NCBI RefSeq assembly: GCF_021347895.1
Contig: NC_067129.1
Location: 35,684,604-35,748,603 of the forward strand
Direction: 5' to 3'
Source: Acanthochromis polyacanthus
Lineage: Eukaryota; Chordata; Actinopteri; Pomacentridae
Length of the DNA stretch: 64,000 nucleotides
The translations under genes were made by a program, and so were the position numbers. Below are positions 33,746 through 46,620 of the stretch, piece after piece (position 1 is the stretch's first letter; every line of letters starts with the position of its first letter). The notes beneath the pieces were generated by a model. The model was not told where the DNA came from. It searched no databases and saw only the letters and a list, made by a program, of their open reading frames with translations.

Positions 33746-36289
33746 TCTGCAGCCAGGTACTCTTGGCTGCAAGTCATAATTCATAACATATCGTGCGAAA
33801 TATCTGTTATGCTTGGGCAGAAAATTGTGATAAACTCTTTAATCGTAAAAATATATACTACCTTGATAGCAGTAAATAAGCATGGGGAAAAAAAATTATT
33901 GTTTGCTATTTTGGTGTGGCCCTGTTCCTTCAGCTGCAGACAGACCTCAAGATAAGCTGTCAACTGTCAACGAGTTTGCAGACAACTCCTAATCGTTTTT
34001 TTTTTTTGGTGAAGATCAGAAGATGGCCTGTATTTTTGAAGGGGTTTATGGGAAAGACTGTGGTGGGCATACAGTTTCACTTTCTTCATGTGATGCTGAC
34101 ACCTCTGGACACCTGTTCACTTTGAAGATCTGTTTGTTAGTGGATGTCTAACTCTCACTACTTGATATATACATATATATGTTTTGCACTGAATTCATCT
34201 TCCTTGGATATGGAAAACATAACCATGTTGTCATGTACACTTAGTGATTACAGAACATACAGTATCTTTCTTCTCAATTTCTTTGTTCATGCTGCTATAG
34301 TACAGGACTACCATGACGTAGATGGCATATGTATGTATACATGTGGATATATAATGATATATAATATATATAATAACTTCTACATAAATATATAGATATT
34401 GACAAAATTTGATAAATATAAGATTTTCATTGGAATTTATTCAAACTAGGCTGTTTCATTGGAACATCATTGACTTCAAAACTCAAGTTTTCAAACGTAT
34501 GTGCCATGAAAATATTAAATTGAGAAAATCAAAAAAATTTTCTCTGTCCCAACATCCTTGGGTAAATACCCTTTTTCTGTGAACAATATCAGTACTGTTA
34601 GTGGTTTGAACTGAGATATTTGAAATAAAGGTGAGCACATCGGAAATATATTGTCTCATATTTGTTGCTGTTTTCCATGATTTGCAATACTGGGAGATAT
34701 ATTTTTGGCATGGTGCCAAATATTCCATGAAGTAGTATATCCAAGCAAACTGTACCTTTTTTCAGTCGGGGAGGGACTAAATTTCCACAATACTGCCAGA
34801 TATCATGCTTGCAAATATAACATACAGCTTTTCTAGGAGTTGGAAAAAGTACAATTTTTGCCCCAGAAAGCATGTTTTTTTTTTTTTTTTGCTGATCTCA
34901 GCTCAAAATCACCCTATCTTCTAAAGTCTGTAAAAGAAAATATAAAAGAGATATGACATTTCTGATTGCAGCTATGATGGTTTGTGGAGGGGTAGACGGG
35001 CCGACGAAGCAATCCAAGAGAATAGAGACCAGATAACGCCATGTGCGCGGCGGTGATCGGCATGTAGCATGCAGAGTGGAATGATCCAGCGGGCAGCAGA
35101 TGGGAGATCCAGGCTCTTATGCTGCGCTGATTGCAGATCGCGTTCAGCTGTGCTCCTCCGCAGCCGCTTCTGATGAGGCAGCGAGCAGTGCATGAGAGGG
35201 AGGGGCATGACACTGACTGGTCCTTCATTAGTTTATTTGTAAGCACACAGGATCTCTGACACCAGTTATCAGATATTATTGATCTTGCATCATTTTTAAA
35301 GGGATCACGAGGTTGAAGCAGTGAAAAGATTGTTACTGACAGTTGTGAGAATTGAAAATTTTTTTTTTAGGAATACATGGTGCATCACTGTGACTGAAAA
35401 GGAACATTCACGGTGATAGATTTCAGCCTGTCTGTGCTGTATGCATTTTTTTCTAAACTGGTGTGAGATGGAAAATCCCCATCTATCACATGTGTGCAGA
35501 GATCTGGAAGAAAAATGCCAAAGCAACAGACTGGCCGGTTTATTATGAAACACTGAGCCAGTATTATGATCCTTTCATGGATCCATGCCTTGTTGTCAAG
35601 GTGCCATTTTTGGTGGAGTTCAGGACAGTCAGAGTGACTCCTTTAGTTTCTGCCAGTCCTTGAACCTGAAGGACTTCGCAGCTGTTTGTCCCTTCTGATG
35701 TGATGAAATCTCCTGTGGGAATTCTCACTGAAAGTCAGTGATAACATCCAGGTGTTTCTGTGTACACCAGCAGTGAAAACAAGACGGAGGGCTTTCCTGA
35801 TCATACTGGTTGTGTAAAGCTTTAAAAACTTGGGATTTAGCGTCTATTTCAACACATTCCTGTAGGTACACTTGAGGGAAATACCTTAATGAGGAGCATC
35901 AGTAAAACTGTGCAGGATCATTCTGCAAAGCTCAGATTCTCCACAGTGAAGTGGAATGAAAATGAGGAACGCTGAAGGGAATAACTGAAAGACTTTTTTC
36001 ACAGTGACAGGTGGAAGTTAAGCTCCTGAATTTTACCTAAAATGAGAGTTCAGGTTTGAAATTTGTTTCAAGATTTACGAAGAACATTGAGCTGAAGGAC
36101 AACACTTGGACATAGAAACCTATAAATCATCCTCACTGTTAAAACTAGGCTGCCCTTTTAGTGAGATAGAGAGATGGAAAGTGGTTCTCCTCTCACTAGT
36201 TATTCTTTACAGTTAATTACCTTTTTTTCCCCCAATTTTAATCAGCAGCTGTTTCCTCAGTTTGGAGATTCCACTTTATCCCATATATG

Positions 36290-37443
36290 CAGGGCTGTGA
36301 CAAAACATTTGCCCTCTATATAGAAATCCGCCGTTACATCTGACATAAAGCTAATACTGCATTCCACTAGAAGAATGTGATGCACAGGGTGGTGGTAGTG
36401 TGATGGTTGGAAGACCAGGATGACTTGTCATCACTGATGGAGCCATGAATTCTGCTCTCTGTCGGAAAATCCTCCTGGAGAATATGCACCATCAGTTCAT
36501 AACCTAAAGTTCAACACTCGTGGACCCAAAGAACACAAAAAAATCCACTCTGAGTGGATCAAAAAGCAAAATGAAGGTTGTGGAGTGGCTGAGTCAAAGT
36601 CTGGACTTGAATCCAACTGGGATGCTGTGACAAGACCTTAAAGGGGAGTTCATGTTCGAAAACCGTCTTATGTGACCAAATTAAAACTATTCTGCAGAGA
36701 AGAGTGGGCAGCAAATGAGGCAATGGTCAAGATGTTTGTTATTTGTCCTTGTGTTGCAGGTGTTTTATTTCCACAGGATAAGATTGAGTGATATGAAGGG
36801 AAATTCAGGCAACAAAGTTTTTGATGGTAGTTTACCAACTTATTTTGTGAAAATTCATCAATACATGTCTGCATCCAAGAATATTTTGGTTAAAATTTTA
36901 CTCTTTTAGTGTCAGTCGAATATTTTAAAGGTTTTTTTTTAAAGTTGCTTTTTTAAGGTTGCTACATTATTAGGACTGTAATCTCCACGTAAATTGGTCA
37001 GCCGCTATGCCCTAATCAATGCAGCATCAACTAGCTTCGGGGATTGAGCCATTATTTTTGTCAGCAGGAGGAGCATGAAGATTTTGGAGTGGCCGAGTCA
37101 ATGTCCTGACTTCAGTTCAATTTAGATGCTGTGACAGGACCTTACAAAATTACTCCATGTGTTGTAAAGGACTGATCACAAACATTTAACTGCAGTTGTT
37201 GATGCTGAGGGACCAGCCAGTTATTCGGTTCCGGGGGGCAATTACTTTTTCTTGGGGGTGATATAGGTTTTCAATAAATCATCATTTGAAAACTACATTT
37301 TGTGTTTTGTGAATTATCTCTGTCTAATGTCAAATAAATACAAATATTAGTTTGATGATCTGGAACATTTAAATGTTAGAAATATGCAAAAATACAAGAT
37401 TTCTGTGTGTGGGGGGTGGGTGGATACTTTTGCATGACTCTGT
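36290..37443 (+). mobile_element. Tc1/mariner-like element remnant with internal insertion
   Basis: The left end CAGGGCTGTGACAAAACATT and the block GGGGGGCAATTACTTTTTCT resemble the terminal and subterminal parts of a fish Tc1-like family. A right-end-like GTGGATACTTTTGCATGACT lies at 37420-37439. Transposase remains include EWLSQSLDLNP (normally [12 protein letters not shown]) at about 36590, and a second decayed copy of the same segment (GAGTGGCCGAGTCAATGTCC) at 37090. Between them lies the dispersed repeat at 36718-37078. Confidence 0.65.
36718..37078 (+). repeat. Unnamed dispersed repeat, copy B (inside Tc1 remnant)
   Basis: It matches 31965-32370 in order, with moderate divergence. It starts at GGCAATGGTCAAGATGTTTG and ends at TTTTTGTCAGCAGGAG. 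Confidence 0.7.
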
Positions 37444-38627
37444 ACATTATGTCAGCAAATGCAACACATCAGTCTTTTCTAAATAGCTTTTAACAGTTTT
37501 TATTCAACAAATGAAGCTAGCTTCAGAAGCGGATGACCTCCTTCATATTTCCAGCCATCACTGTAAAAGGTTTGCACTTGTGTCCGCTCACAGTTTATTA
37601 GAGCTCTATTTTTTTTCTTTTAATCAGTTAGATTGGTTCAACAGAAGACTTCTTTCTGCTGTTGTGTGAAGAGGAGGCATGTGGAGTTTTGATTTATTCC
37701 ATGTGTGGATTGTTCTGGTTTGTTCTTCGGCAGGACTTCGTCTTGGTTTTAAATACAGAGCACACTGCGATTTATTTTTTGGACAGTAATGACCTTTTAG
37801 TCCGTGGAATAGTTGCTGAGAACACAAACAGTTACACATAACGTAAAGAGAGCTGAGAGGTAAAAGTGGCTCCTAAATAACCATCACAGTTCACAAGCGC
37901 AACTTTTTGCTTTAACTTTGACATTCGTCGTGGTTGTGCACCTTGTATTTTTGTGTTTTGGGCTGATTTTTTTTAGCAGAGCTGCAGCATTCAGAGATTT
38001 CGCAATAATTAACCAGCTGTGTGACTGGTGTTGTTTTCACCCTGTGTGTGTGCTTGTGTGTCATTGTGGTAAAATACGGTCCTGAAGACACCTACTATAA
38101 CAGGAACTACCTCAGAAGTGGTTTTCAGTAGTTTGACAGGTGTTTATATGCATAAATATGTATAAAATTGTCAAATTTCACTCACACTAGATTATAAACT
38201 GCAAACAAATCTTGTGTATCTGCTGATCTCCATCTGCAGCATTAGTCATGTGAGCTGAATATCTGCAGTTTCCTCGTCTCTTGATGCATGCAAGAAATTG
38301 TGAATCTGGTGTTATTCCTGGTTAACCTGCTCAGCTCTTTCTGCTGATTAGCAGGTGAGCTGCACGAATGATCGCAACAACTGTAATTTAACAAACACTA
38401 CAAAATTCTTTAGAAGGATGAGACTCTTCTGTTGCCAAAGTAAACTCCAACATATTCAAGAAGGCAGAAAAGACACCACTATCATGACGGTTTAAATAAT
38501 TCCATCTCAGTTTATCAGAGACCTTCTGTTGATCATCTCTAATTAGGTTGAACCTTTATTATCATAAATTTTGGATATTGAAAATGATATCTGTGAGTTT
38601 TTAACTTGATCTATCCAGTGCTTTCCA

Positions 38628-38628
<1 letters not shown>

Positions 38629-38669
<41 letters not shown>
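38629..38669. repeat. (TA)n microsatellite
   Basis: About 20 TA units without interruption. Confidence 0.97.
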
Positions 38670-39339
38670 CATTTTCCTGTTAATTTGCTGAATTTATTAG
38701 TTATTTATCCTCATTTACTTGATTCAGAATCTGCAGTACTGGACTTTTATTCCATTTTTGTGAACATTGATTTCAAATTAACAGGTATTCAGAGTGTTTG
38801 GAGCTACATGTGGTTTAGAAAATATCACTAGTTGGTATCTGTCATAATTATATTTTGTTAACCGGTGCTCAAAGATAGGACTTTTCATGACAGCTTAACT
38901 TTTTTCCCATTTATTTCAACTCAACCATAATCAGAGACTGTTTGATACACTTGCCTGATATTGCAGATTCTGCATCAACGACAGTGAGAAATAACAGTGA
39001 AAATTTCAGGTTTTTGTCTGTATTAGTTCCTGATATATTGTTGTTCAAACATAGCCTCAAATTTCAATGTGCAAATAAAATGTGGTAAAAGTGAGACAAT
39101 TTTAAAAATTATGTTAAAGTCTTGGAAACCACTTGGTTTATCAAGATAAGATTTTCCAAATATCTTTATAATAAAAAAATTGTTCTAAAAATTTGATGAT
39201 TACCTTTTTGCAACTTCATGTTACAGTATAATCAGGTAAATGCACTACGCAATTAAAAGTAAAAGTACTCATTGTAGAAAAATGTCTTTATGTGACTGTT
39301 ATGCTTAAATAAAAGTTTGTAACATTATTACCCCACCAA

Positions 39340-39610
39340 AGAACGCAGCAAAGTAATAAAAAATTCAAAAATGGACTAATGGATTTTGGTGAAATTTTCA
39401 GGGAAGGTCAGAAATGACACAAGGACAGCCTGATTAGATTTTGACAGTGATGCAGCTTATAGTCTGGATCCAAGGATCTGCTAAGGATTTCTGTATCATT
39501 GTGAGATAGTGGCATGGCGTCACTATAACATGACAAGTGAACGCTGCCGGTTGACGATCAGGTGATTGCGATCCGACTACAAATTGACCACTACAGACTT
39601 ATTGGGAGTT
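39340..39610 (+). repeat. Unnamed dispersed repeat, copy related to 62240-62530
   Basis: GTCAGAAATGACACAAGGAC, TTATAGTCTGGATCCAAGGA, CAAGTGAACGCTGCCGG and GATCAGGTGATTGCGATCC have counterparts in the same order at 62290-62480. The family is unknown. Confidence 0.65.
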
Positions 39611-39735
39611 ATCCGTTTGAAATCATACAACGGCTGAGCAGCCTTGGTGGAGTACTGTGCTTTCTGAATGCTTTTCTTGTAAGAATATCATTAATGCCTT
39701 TATGTACCATCCACAACTTGAAGAATCTGAATGAA

Positions 39736-39900
39736 GGTAGGTAGGTACTTTATTGATCCTGAGGGAAATTCAAGAAACCAGCAGCATATTAAACATACAG
39801 AATATACAGAAATACAAGATAGGAGAAGAGCACACAGTGTATATAGAGATATAAAAAATATAAAGGCATAATTATGCACAGAATGCATATACTAAATCTA
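39736..39900. repeat. Retroposon tail with TTTATTGATCC motif, copy 2
   Basis: GGTACTTTATTGATCCTGAG then GGAAATTCAAG, followed by AT-rich sequence, abuts the left end of the EnSpm element. Confidence 0.6.
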
Positions 39901-39947
39901 AAAACTGTATATGGTGTGCAAGTAGATACACTGTAACGAATTTCACT

Positions 39948-40004
39948 GTAAAATAACAGTAAAATACTGGCAGCAGGGACGCCAGTATTTTACTGTTATT
40001 TTAC
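39948..40004. repeat. Perfect 24-bp-arm hairpin in the EnSpm subterminal region
   Basis: Arms 39948-39971 and 39981-40004 are exact inverses (GTAAAATAACAGTAAAATAC plus TGGC, and its complement) around a 9-base loop AGCAGGGAC. Confidence 0.95.
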
Positions 40005-40554
40005 AATGCACCTACTGTAATTTATTTTAACAGTATGGTACTGTATTTTGAATTACAGTATATTACCGTAGGATAACAGTGGGTGGTGTGGTAATTTTAC
40101 AGCGCATGTACTGTTATTTATTTTAACAGTATACTACCGTATTTTGGATTACAGTACATGACAGTAGGATAACTGTGTTATGGTAATTTTACAGTATACA
40201 CCAGTTTATTCACAAAGGATATTAAATTTGCTATTTTACATTTAATTTCTATAAAGCCCCACAAATTAAAAAAGTAGCTTATAACATCATACAGGGCTTT
40301 TGAAATTCTGGACTGAACGGCAAGTCAACAAGTCAATCAGGACCGATCTGGACCCATGTCCCTCCATACCTCATGTTTATCATGACAGCAGGTAACATCC
40401 ACAAGTTCAACTATTAACATGCAAGACATGACTTTTCTTGTATTTTACTTAAATTGTGTACCTTCTTGTGCTTGTGCGTCTACCTTAAGCCTATCACAAA
40501 CGCATCCAGCAACATGCATCTACCAGTATTCGCCTGTCTGTGCCAGGCGTAAAC

Positions 40555-41075
40555 TAACCGTGACGTCACCCGTTGGTTTCAACGCCGAGAAAATGAAGCC
40601 CGGATTTTGCTACTTCCTGGTCGCCGTTTTGGATTTTTTGGAGCCAGTTATGTAAAAAGCGTCATCAAACAGACTGGACCGGAGAGCAACTAGGGGCAGG
40701 ATTGGCTGAGGACTCTCTTATCCCACCCACGTTTTACCACAGAGGCTTATGTTGCTGTCTATCAAGTATAGCCACGCCCCCTGGCTCCGCCAACTTTAAC
40801 GATTTATTTAAAATTCAGTATTGATTTATTTTAAGATCGGCCACCTGATCTCTCATTTTGACCATGAAAATTAACGGGAAAAAAATCCTGAGCTGTAGAA
40901 CATCAGTCTATCAAATTTTATTTTTTCCAAAAATGCATTGGGGTCTATGGAGCAAAAGCTTTTTGGAGCCAACCCTAGCGGACGGCGTGATATTGCAAGT
41001 TTTTGACACTTCCGGGTTTGCTTCAATTCTGGAGCCAGATGCTACGTCCACTATATATACAGTCTATGGTCTGTG
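40555..41075. repeat. Dispersed teleost repeat nested in the EnSpm element
   Basis: It contains TGACGTCACCCGTTGGTTTC, CGCCGTTTTGGATTTTTTGG, GCCACGCCCCCTGGCTCCGC and a final CCACTATATATACAGTCTAT. These phrases recur across fish genomes as a MITE-like repeat in my memory. Boundaries are approximate and no superfamily is assigned. Confidence 0.5.
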
Positions 41076-44000
41076 CGCACCGAAGAAAAGTAGCATGTTA
41101 AGCTAGCGGAGGAGACGGAGGAGAGTAACACAGAGTGAACAATGCAACGACCACTCACTCTGATGCTGTTTTCAAGAATCAAGAACTGACAGAGTACAGA
41201 GCGCTCACACTAACGCCGTTTCCCAGAATAATCACAAGTGAACTGATTTAATGTTGATTAAATGTTATTGCCAGTCATTCCTGAACTCTGAACTTGAATA
41301 AAAATCAGATCAGACCTTTAAGTAGCAAGTTTGAGAACCCCAGGTATAAAACACAAGAGAATATATATTCCATAACATTGCTGTACTTTAATACAAACCC
41401 TCAGCAGACTTTGTAATACTAATAACATTTAGAGCATTTGTATTACAGAAAGAAAAGGTATTCCATTAGCTATTTGGAAGAAACTGTACATAATAATAAA
41501 ATCCTTAATGACATGCTTTACTAATAAGCATAACTTCAGACACTGCATTAAAATAGCATCAAGAACAGTGAAATAGAACAGTCTAGCTTGTAAACAAGTC
41601 TTTTGCGCATGTAGATGTGAACAATAACAGTGAAAGTGGAGAAAGAGAAGGAGAAAGACAGAGTGAACAGTGAGAGTACTTGACTGCAGCATTTGGCTGG
41701 AATCCTCAATCACTGATGACTAGTGTCTGTAAAACAAACAGACAAGCAAAAATTTAGCAACACAATGTCACTGGTAAAATATAAAAATGTGAAACAGACT
41801 AATGGAGGGAGGGAAAGAAACATAAGTATGAGGGGAGAGAAAAGGGCCAGAGCAATAAACTGTTCAAGGGGGTGAGAAAATAAAAAGTGTGAAGAAGAGA
41901 GAACAGCAAGAGACAGAAAGGAGAGAGGGTGGTTAGTTGGTTGTTATAGTTTAGGGAAGGAGATTACCTCTTACATGGGCTAAGTCAGTAGGTTGGTAGC
42001 ATGTTGTTAGAAAGTTAAGTAGGGCTAGTGAGAGGAATGGACTCGAGCGTTGTGTGTTGTGTGCTTGCTTCCACTTGAAAAAGTAGAGCGTTGAAATATT
42101 TTAAGCTTATCTTCAGCTTGATGTTGTTGAAGCAGTCGTTGAACAGGCTGAAGCCATACTACTTTATCAGAGTGAAACTAGACCATTCCTATGACCAATG
42201 TTAAAAACCAGATGAAATTGTTTGCACCCATTCCTACTATTATTCTCAACCAAGAACAGCCAGCCTGTTGCAATCATGGTGCTCTAGGATGTAGCTTTAG
42301 CAAATTTATCATAAATACTGTATAATCAAAGAAGAGTGCTTAGTGTGCTGTTTTACTGGAGCTGAAGCAAGCATATAATGAAGAAGTGACAAGACAGCTA
42401 TGCCCTACCTAAATGAAGTCCCACTCATACTGTCTATTTTTTAGCTGGCTTCAACTGAGTCAAAGGATACCCTGGTGTTACCTTATTTAAAGAACTATTT
42501 CATGAAAGGCTGAAAATCTGATGTACTGTTAATAGGCTGGCCTATATTTGTAAGAACTTAAAAATAAAATTAAATGAGTAAGTGATAAGATGCTAACACA
42601 CCTGACAAAGGTCAGAAACAACACCAGATTGCTAACGTTAGCTAACTGAGTTCAAGCTTGCTAAGTTACACAGCTTGCTTTGCTAATTTTAGCAGACTGA
42701 CCAGGTGAAACAGACCTAATGAAATAGGCTATTATTTATATTGTCAACTGTTTAATAATCACGCAGACAAAACAATACTGGACACTGACAGTTTTTGGAG
42801 ATAAAAATAACTTTACCTCTTTGGTTGAAGTCCACATGGACTGCTTGGAACGATGAAGAAGCTGTGCTGTCCAAAGTCAGGTTCAGGAATATCGTCACAT
42901 CTTGTCACTCAAAAATGACTTGAGCAATGTGAAAAGTTTGATTAATAATGAAGTGGTGTCATCAAAACAGAAACATAAGCCCACTATTATCAGTAAGATG
43001 CTGATGGATAGTGACAAGACCTGAGAAGGAATGTGGTGCCGCTCTCCACCGCTTGACAGAAAATACTGTTTTATACTGTTAAATTACAGTTATCTACTGT
43101 TATTGTTAACTGACTGATTTAACTGTTAATTTACATGCTGTGGATGACTATTTAACAGTATTTTACATTTATTATAAAAAACAGTAAGATACTGTTGTAA
43201 ATTCACCGTAAATTTACAGAAATTTGTTACAGTGTAGAAAAACACAAATCAAAGTAAAACCGTGACAAACTGAAAATATAGATAATATCTAAGGCTAACT
43301 TTATCCTTGTAGTATTTTGGAAATAGTTAGATGCTAAGGCACAAGCTAAATGAGCCAAATGTAGCTCACAAGACGTGGATGATTTTACCATATTTTAGCT
43401 CCATCATTCCTTTATTGGTGTGTTCAAAACTGATACAATCTTCTAACAATCTGCTGCATTCCTTCAGTAACTGCACAAAGACAGAGTGGGGATGATTGGA
43501 TCAAGGAGCTGAGTGAATCGGGCGGGGAAGTGTAAGCGTTTTTTGATGCGGTGAACAGTGGAATGATGGGGTTTGGATGGAAATAGGATCCCGGATAAAT
43601 TAACCTCCTGGCGACAGAGGGCAGAATGTAATCAAGGTGCGCAGTTTGGGTGAAAGTGAGTATTAGATCTCCACGCCTTCATTATAAACTCCAAATTAAA
43701 TGAGGACTTGAACAGACTCTCCCATGTCATGTCGAAATAAAAATGAAAACCAATCAATGTGGCTCTGAGCGGTGGCTGCGGAGGCCTCGGCGGGTATTCA
43801 TTCAGGCAGCTGATCTCTGTTATGTGTTTCATGGTAACCTCGCCATACAACGCTTTCAAGAGGAGTGTGGGGGTGGAAGGGGTTAATATGACCTCCTACA
43901 CGCAGCCTCTGCCTTGGCCTTCATTGAAACAGTGACATCTTAATCTGCGTTGAGTCATTTATATTCAGCCTGGTGCTTTTCACTCACTCCAGATCCAGAT

Positions 44001-44699
44001 AGCGAGCAGACGGCACTCCTATATACACTCAGGCTGCACAGGAGAGGCTACGTTTACTGTCTTTGAGTAAGAACACATTGTTCCACTTGCGTTTTCAGCA
44101 TGCAAAGAGTCGTCCTGTGCAGCATGTTTAAGTCTCTTATTCATCCCTCTATGGGCTGTGTTCAGAGGGCCTCTTCTGCTCTGTAGTGCTGCCCTTTAAA
44201 TGGCTGCCAGTGCCCCTCATTTGTCTGAGGATACTTCTGCGCTGGTGAAAATATGTGGGCCTTTTGGCGATGTGTGCTTATATGTGTAATGGCTGGTGTT
44301 GGGAGGAAGAAAGGATGGAGAGGAAAAGGGGGGAGGGGGCCGCTAATGAGAGATTAATGTGGTGAGGCAGGGAGGAGGAGATGTAAGAAGGTGATGAGGG
44401 AAAAAAGGGGATTTTTTTTTTTACAAGAAGCCTGGTGGAAGGTAACGTGTAAGAATGTAAGAAGTCCTGCAGATCAGAGGCTGAGCTGTTTTCATGTCAG
44501 AGTAAAATATGAGTCCTCTTCGTTCAGCTGCATTCATCAGCGACTTCCTGAAATGTGTGATGGTGCAATGTTCCTTAGTCATACGTTGCTAAATCTAGCG
44601 GATTTGATGAAAAGTGCCTCCTGCATCATTGTTCCTATGGCGGCTGATATGCAAAGAACTGACTTTAGATCCAGAGAAACAGCATGGCTCCTGTTAGCC

Positions 44700-45640
44700 T
44701 TGTTTTATTCTTTATTTTCCAAAACTTTAAATTTATAAGCAGGTTTATATAATGGTACACAATTGTTGTCATTTATCGAGTATAACTTGATAAATTTCAT
44801 CCAGTAACTGATTTAATCACAAGGTGGATACAGGAATAAACCGATTTGACCTCAGATTTGTAAAATTCATTTAAAATTCCTGCATATATAGCAAACAATG
44901 AAGGTTGTTTAGCTGCACTAAATATGCATAGCTTCGCTTATTTCAACACTGTAGAATCACGCAGTTATGACATATATCACAATAGATGGAATGTATTTAT
45001 TTTTCACCGGTTGGGAAAAAAAATGGATTTAGCATTTTCAACATTGTTGCAAATCCGCAGTTTCACTCTTTGTTTTTTTTTTTATTATTTTCAAAATTTT
45101 AAATTAATAAACAAGTTTATGTAATGTTGTTTCGTTAACAATTAAACTAGATAAATTTTATCTTGTAACTGGTTTAATCACAATGTGGACACAGTAATAA
45201 ATAAATAAATATTTAGCCATAGATTTGTAAAACTCCTTAAAAATTCTTGCTTTTCGAGCAAATAATTAAGCTAGTTTACCTACAGTAAATATGCATAGCT
45301 TCAATTATTTCAACACTGCACTCACAAATCCCTCACATGTTTTGGAACCCTCTGAACTCCAAGTAATTTCTGACTGTTTATTTGTCATATTTTTCTCTCT
45401 GTGAGCTCATTTTAAATTGCAAGTATAAAAAAACCTGTACCTCTGCGGAAGCAGAACAACCATGAATAGAAGTAGAGAGAACTTAAAAACATCTTTTGTG
45501 CAGTATGATACAGCTATTTGTGCATCAATCATAGCAAAAGTTTTCTCATCAGTTGAAAAAAAATGGAATTAGCATGTTCAACCTTTTTTGAAATGCACAC
45601 AAGTATTACCAAAGCTAGAAAAAAAATGGTTGCTCTTCAT
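44700..45640. repeat. Degenerate tandem duplication, period about 370 bp
   Basis: 44714-44945 and 45085-45320 align in order: CAAAACTTTAAATTTATAAG/CAAAATTTTAAATTAATAAA, TGATTTAATCACAAGGTGGA/TGGTTTAATCACAATGTGGA, AATATGCATAGCTTC in both. A third partial unit is shown by AAAAAAATGGAATTAGCATG at 45556, against AAAAAAATGGATTTAGCATT at 45014. Confidence 0.8.
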
Positions 45641-45813
45641 ACAATAGATATACTTAATTTTAAAAATTAATTTTCATACTTGTTTCTCTGCTCTGTGAAA
45701 ATACTGCCTGTAGTTCAATCGAAAAGCCCCTGACTTTTTGCCATTTGTGAGATCACAAATGGGGTCCTGGTTGTGCTGAGGAGTGCCATTTTTTCATTTT
45801 TGGCACAATCTAC

Positions 45814-45848
<35 letters not shown>
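45814..45848. repeat. (TAA)n microsatellite next to a SINE-tail fragment
   Basis: About 11 TAA units, followed at 45849-45895 by TTATATAGCGCTTTTCAAAT and CAAAGCGC, like the tail of the SINE at 32607. Confidence 0.9.
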
Positions 45849-45849
<1 letters not shown>

Positions 45850-46504
45850 GATTAGATTTATATAGCGCTTTTCAAATCACTCAAAGCGCGTACAAGAAGG
45901 TAATTTCTGGAAACTCATTATCCATTTTTTTATGCCTTTCAAACCCGTCAGCAGGTTTTATGGTTCAGAGGTTTGGCTGAAAATATAGACAAACAAAAGC
46001 TTTTATTCTTACAGTCTTAAATGTATTTTCTCAGTAGATTTTTTTCTCATTTGGTGTTGTTTCTAAACCTTGGTACCCGCTCTACCTCCCTGCACCTCCC
46101 CCTCTGATGTGTGTTCTGGTTATATAAGTAGGTCCCCGAGGTGTGTTTGTGTTCGTGGAGGTCGCACAGGTTGAGGAGCAATTCTGAGGAGACTTGTACT
46201 GAACAGCAGCTAACTGTAACATCGTCTGGGAATTTTGTCTTGTGGCACTTGTGATGTTCTAGTTCTTGTTTCTAATGTCTGATGAGATGCTGATATCTGA
46301 CACTGTTGTTCCGAGTGAGTCCACCATGCTGCACTGAAAACAAATCAGTTGTATGGTCATTAACCCTATGAACCCTATTTTCACCTTTGCCTTTACTTTT
46401 AAGCTCTTATTTGGTAATTACAAGGAATGTCCATACATGCTATTCTCTTGTTTATTTCACAGATGCTTAGGCTATCCAGAGCTTCCTTCATTTGACATGA
46501 TAAG

Positions 46505-46620
46505 AAGTTAAGATATAGTTTATTGATCCTTCAGCAGGGGAAATTCACACAGTACAGAAGAAAGAGACAGGAAATACAACAATAAAATAAAAGTGGAAAA
46601 AAAATATATAATAAAGACTC
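46505..46620. repeat. Retroposon tail with TTTATTGATCC motif, copy 3
   Basis: ATAGTTTATTGATCCTTCAG and GGGGAAATTCACACAG, followed by an A-rich stretch. Confidence 0.6.

Larger units (their letters stand above)
39929..43234. mobile_element. Non-autonomous EnSpm/CACTA-type transposon (3.3 kb)
   Basis: The ends are CACTGTAACGAATTTCACTG and, inverted, CACTGTAACAAATTTCTGTA, both flanked by TA (39927-39928 and 43235-43236). CACTG termini are typical of EnSpm elements. The subterminal zones are dense in ACAGTA/TACTGT blocks on both sides (39950-40200 and 43070-43210). No transposase is recognisable. The middle includes a further dispersed repeat (about 40555-41075). Confidence 0.75.

Noticed and set aside
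45783..45980. Poly-asparagine ORF
   Set aside because: Translation of the (TAA)n repeat beside a SINE-tail fragment.
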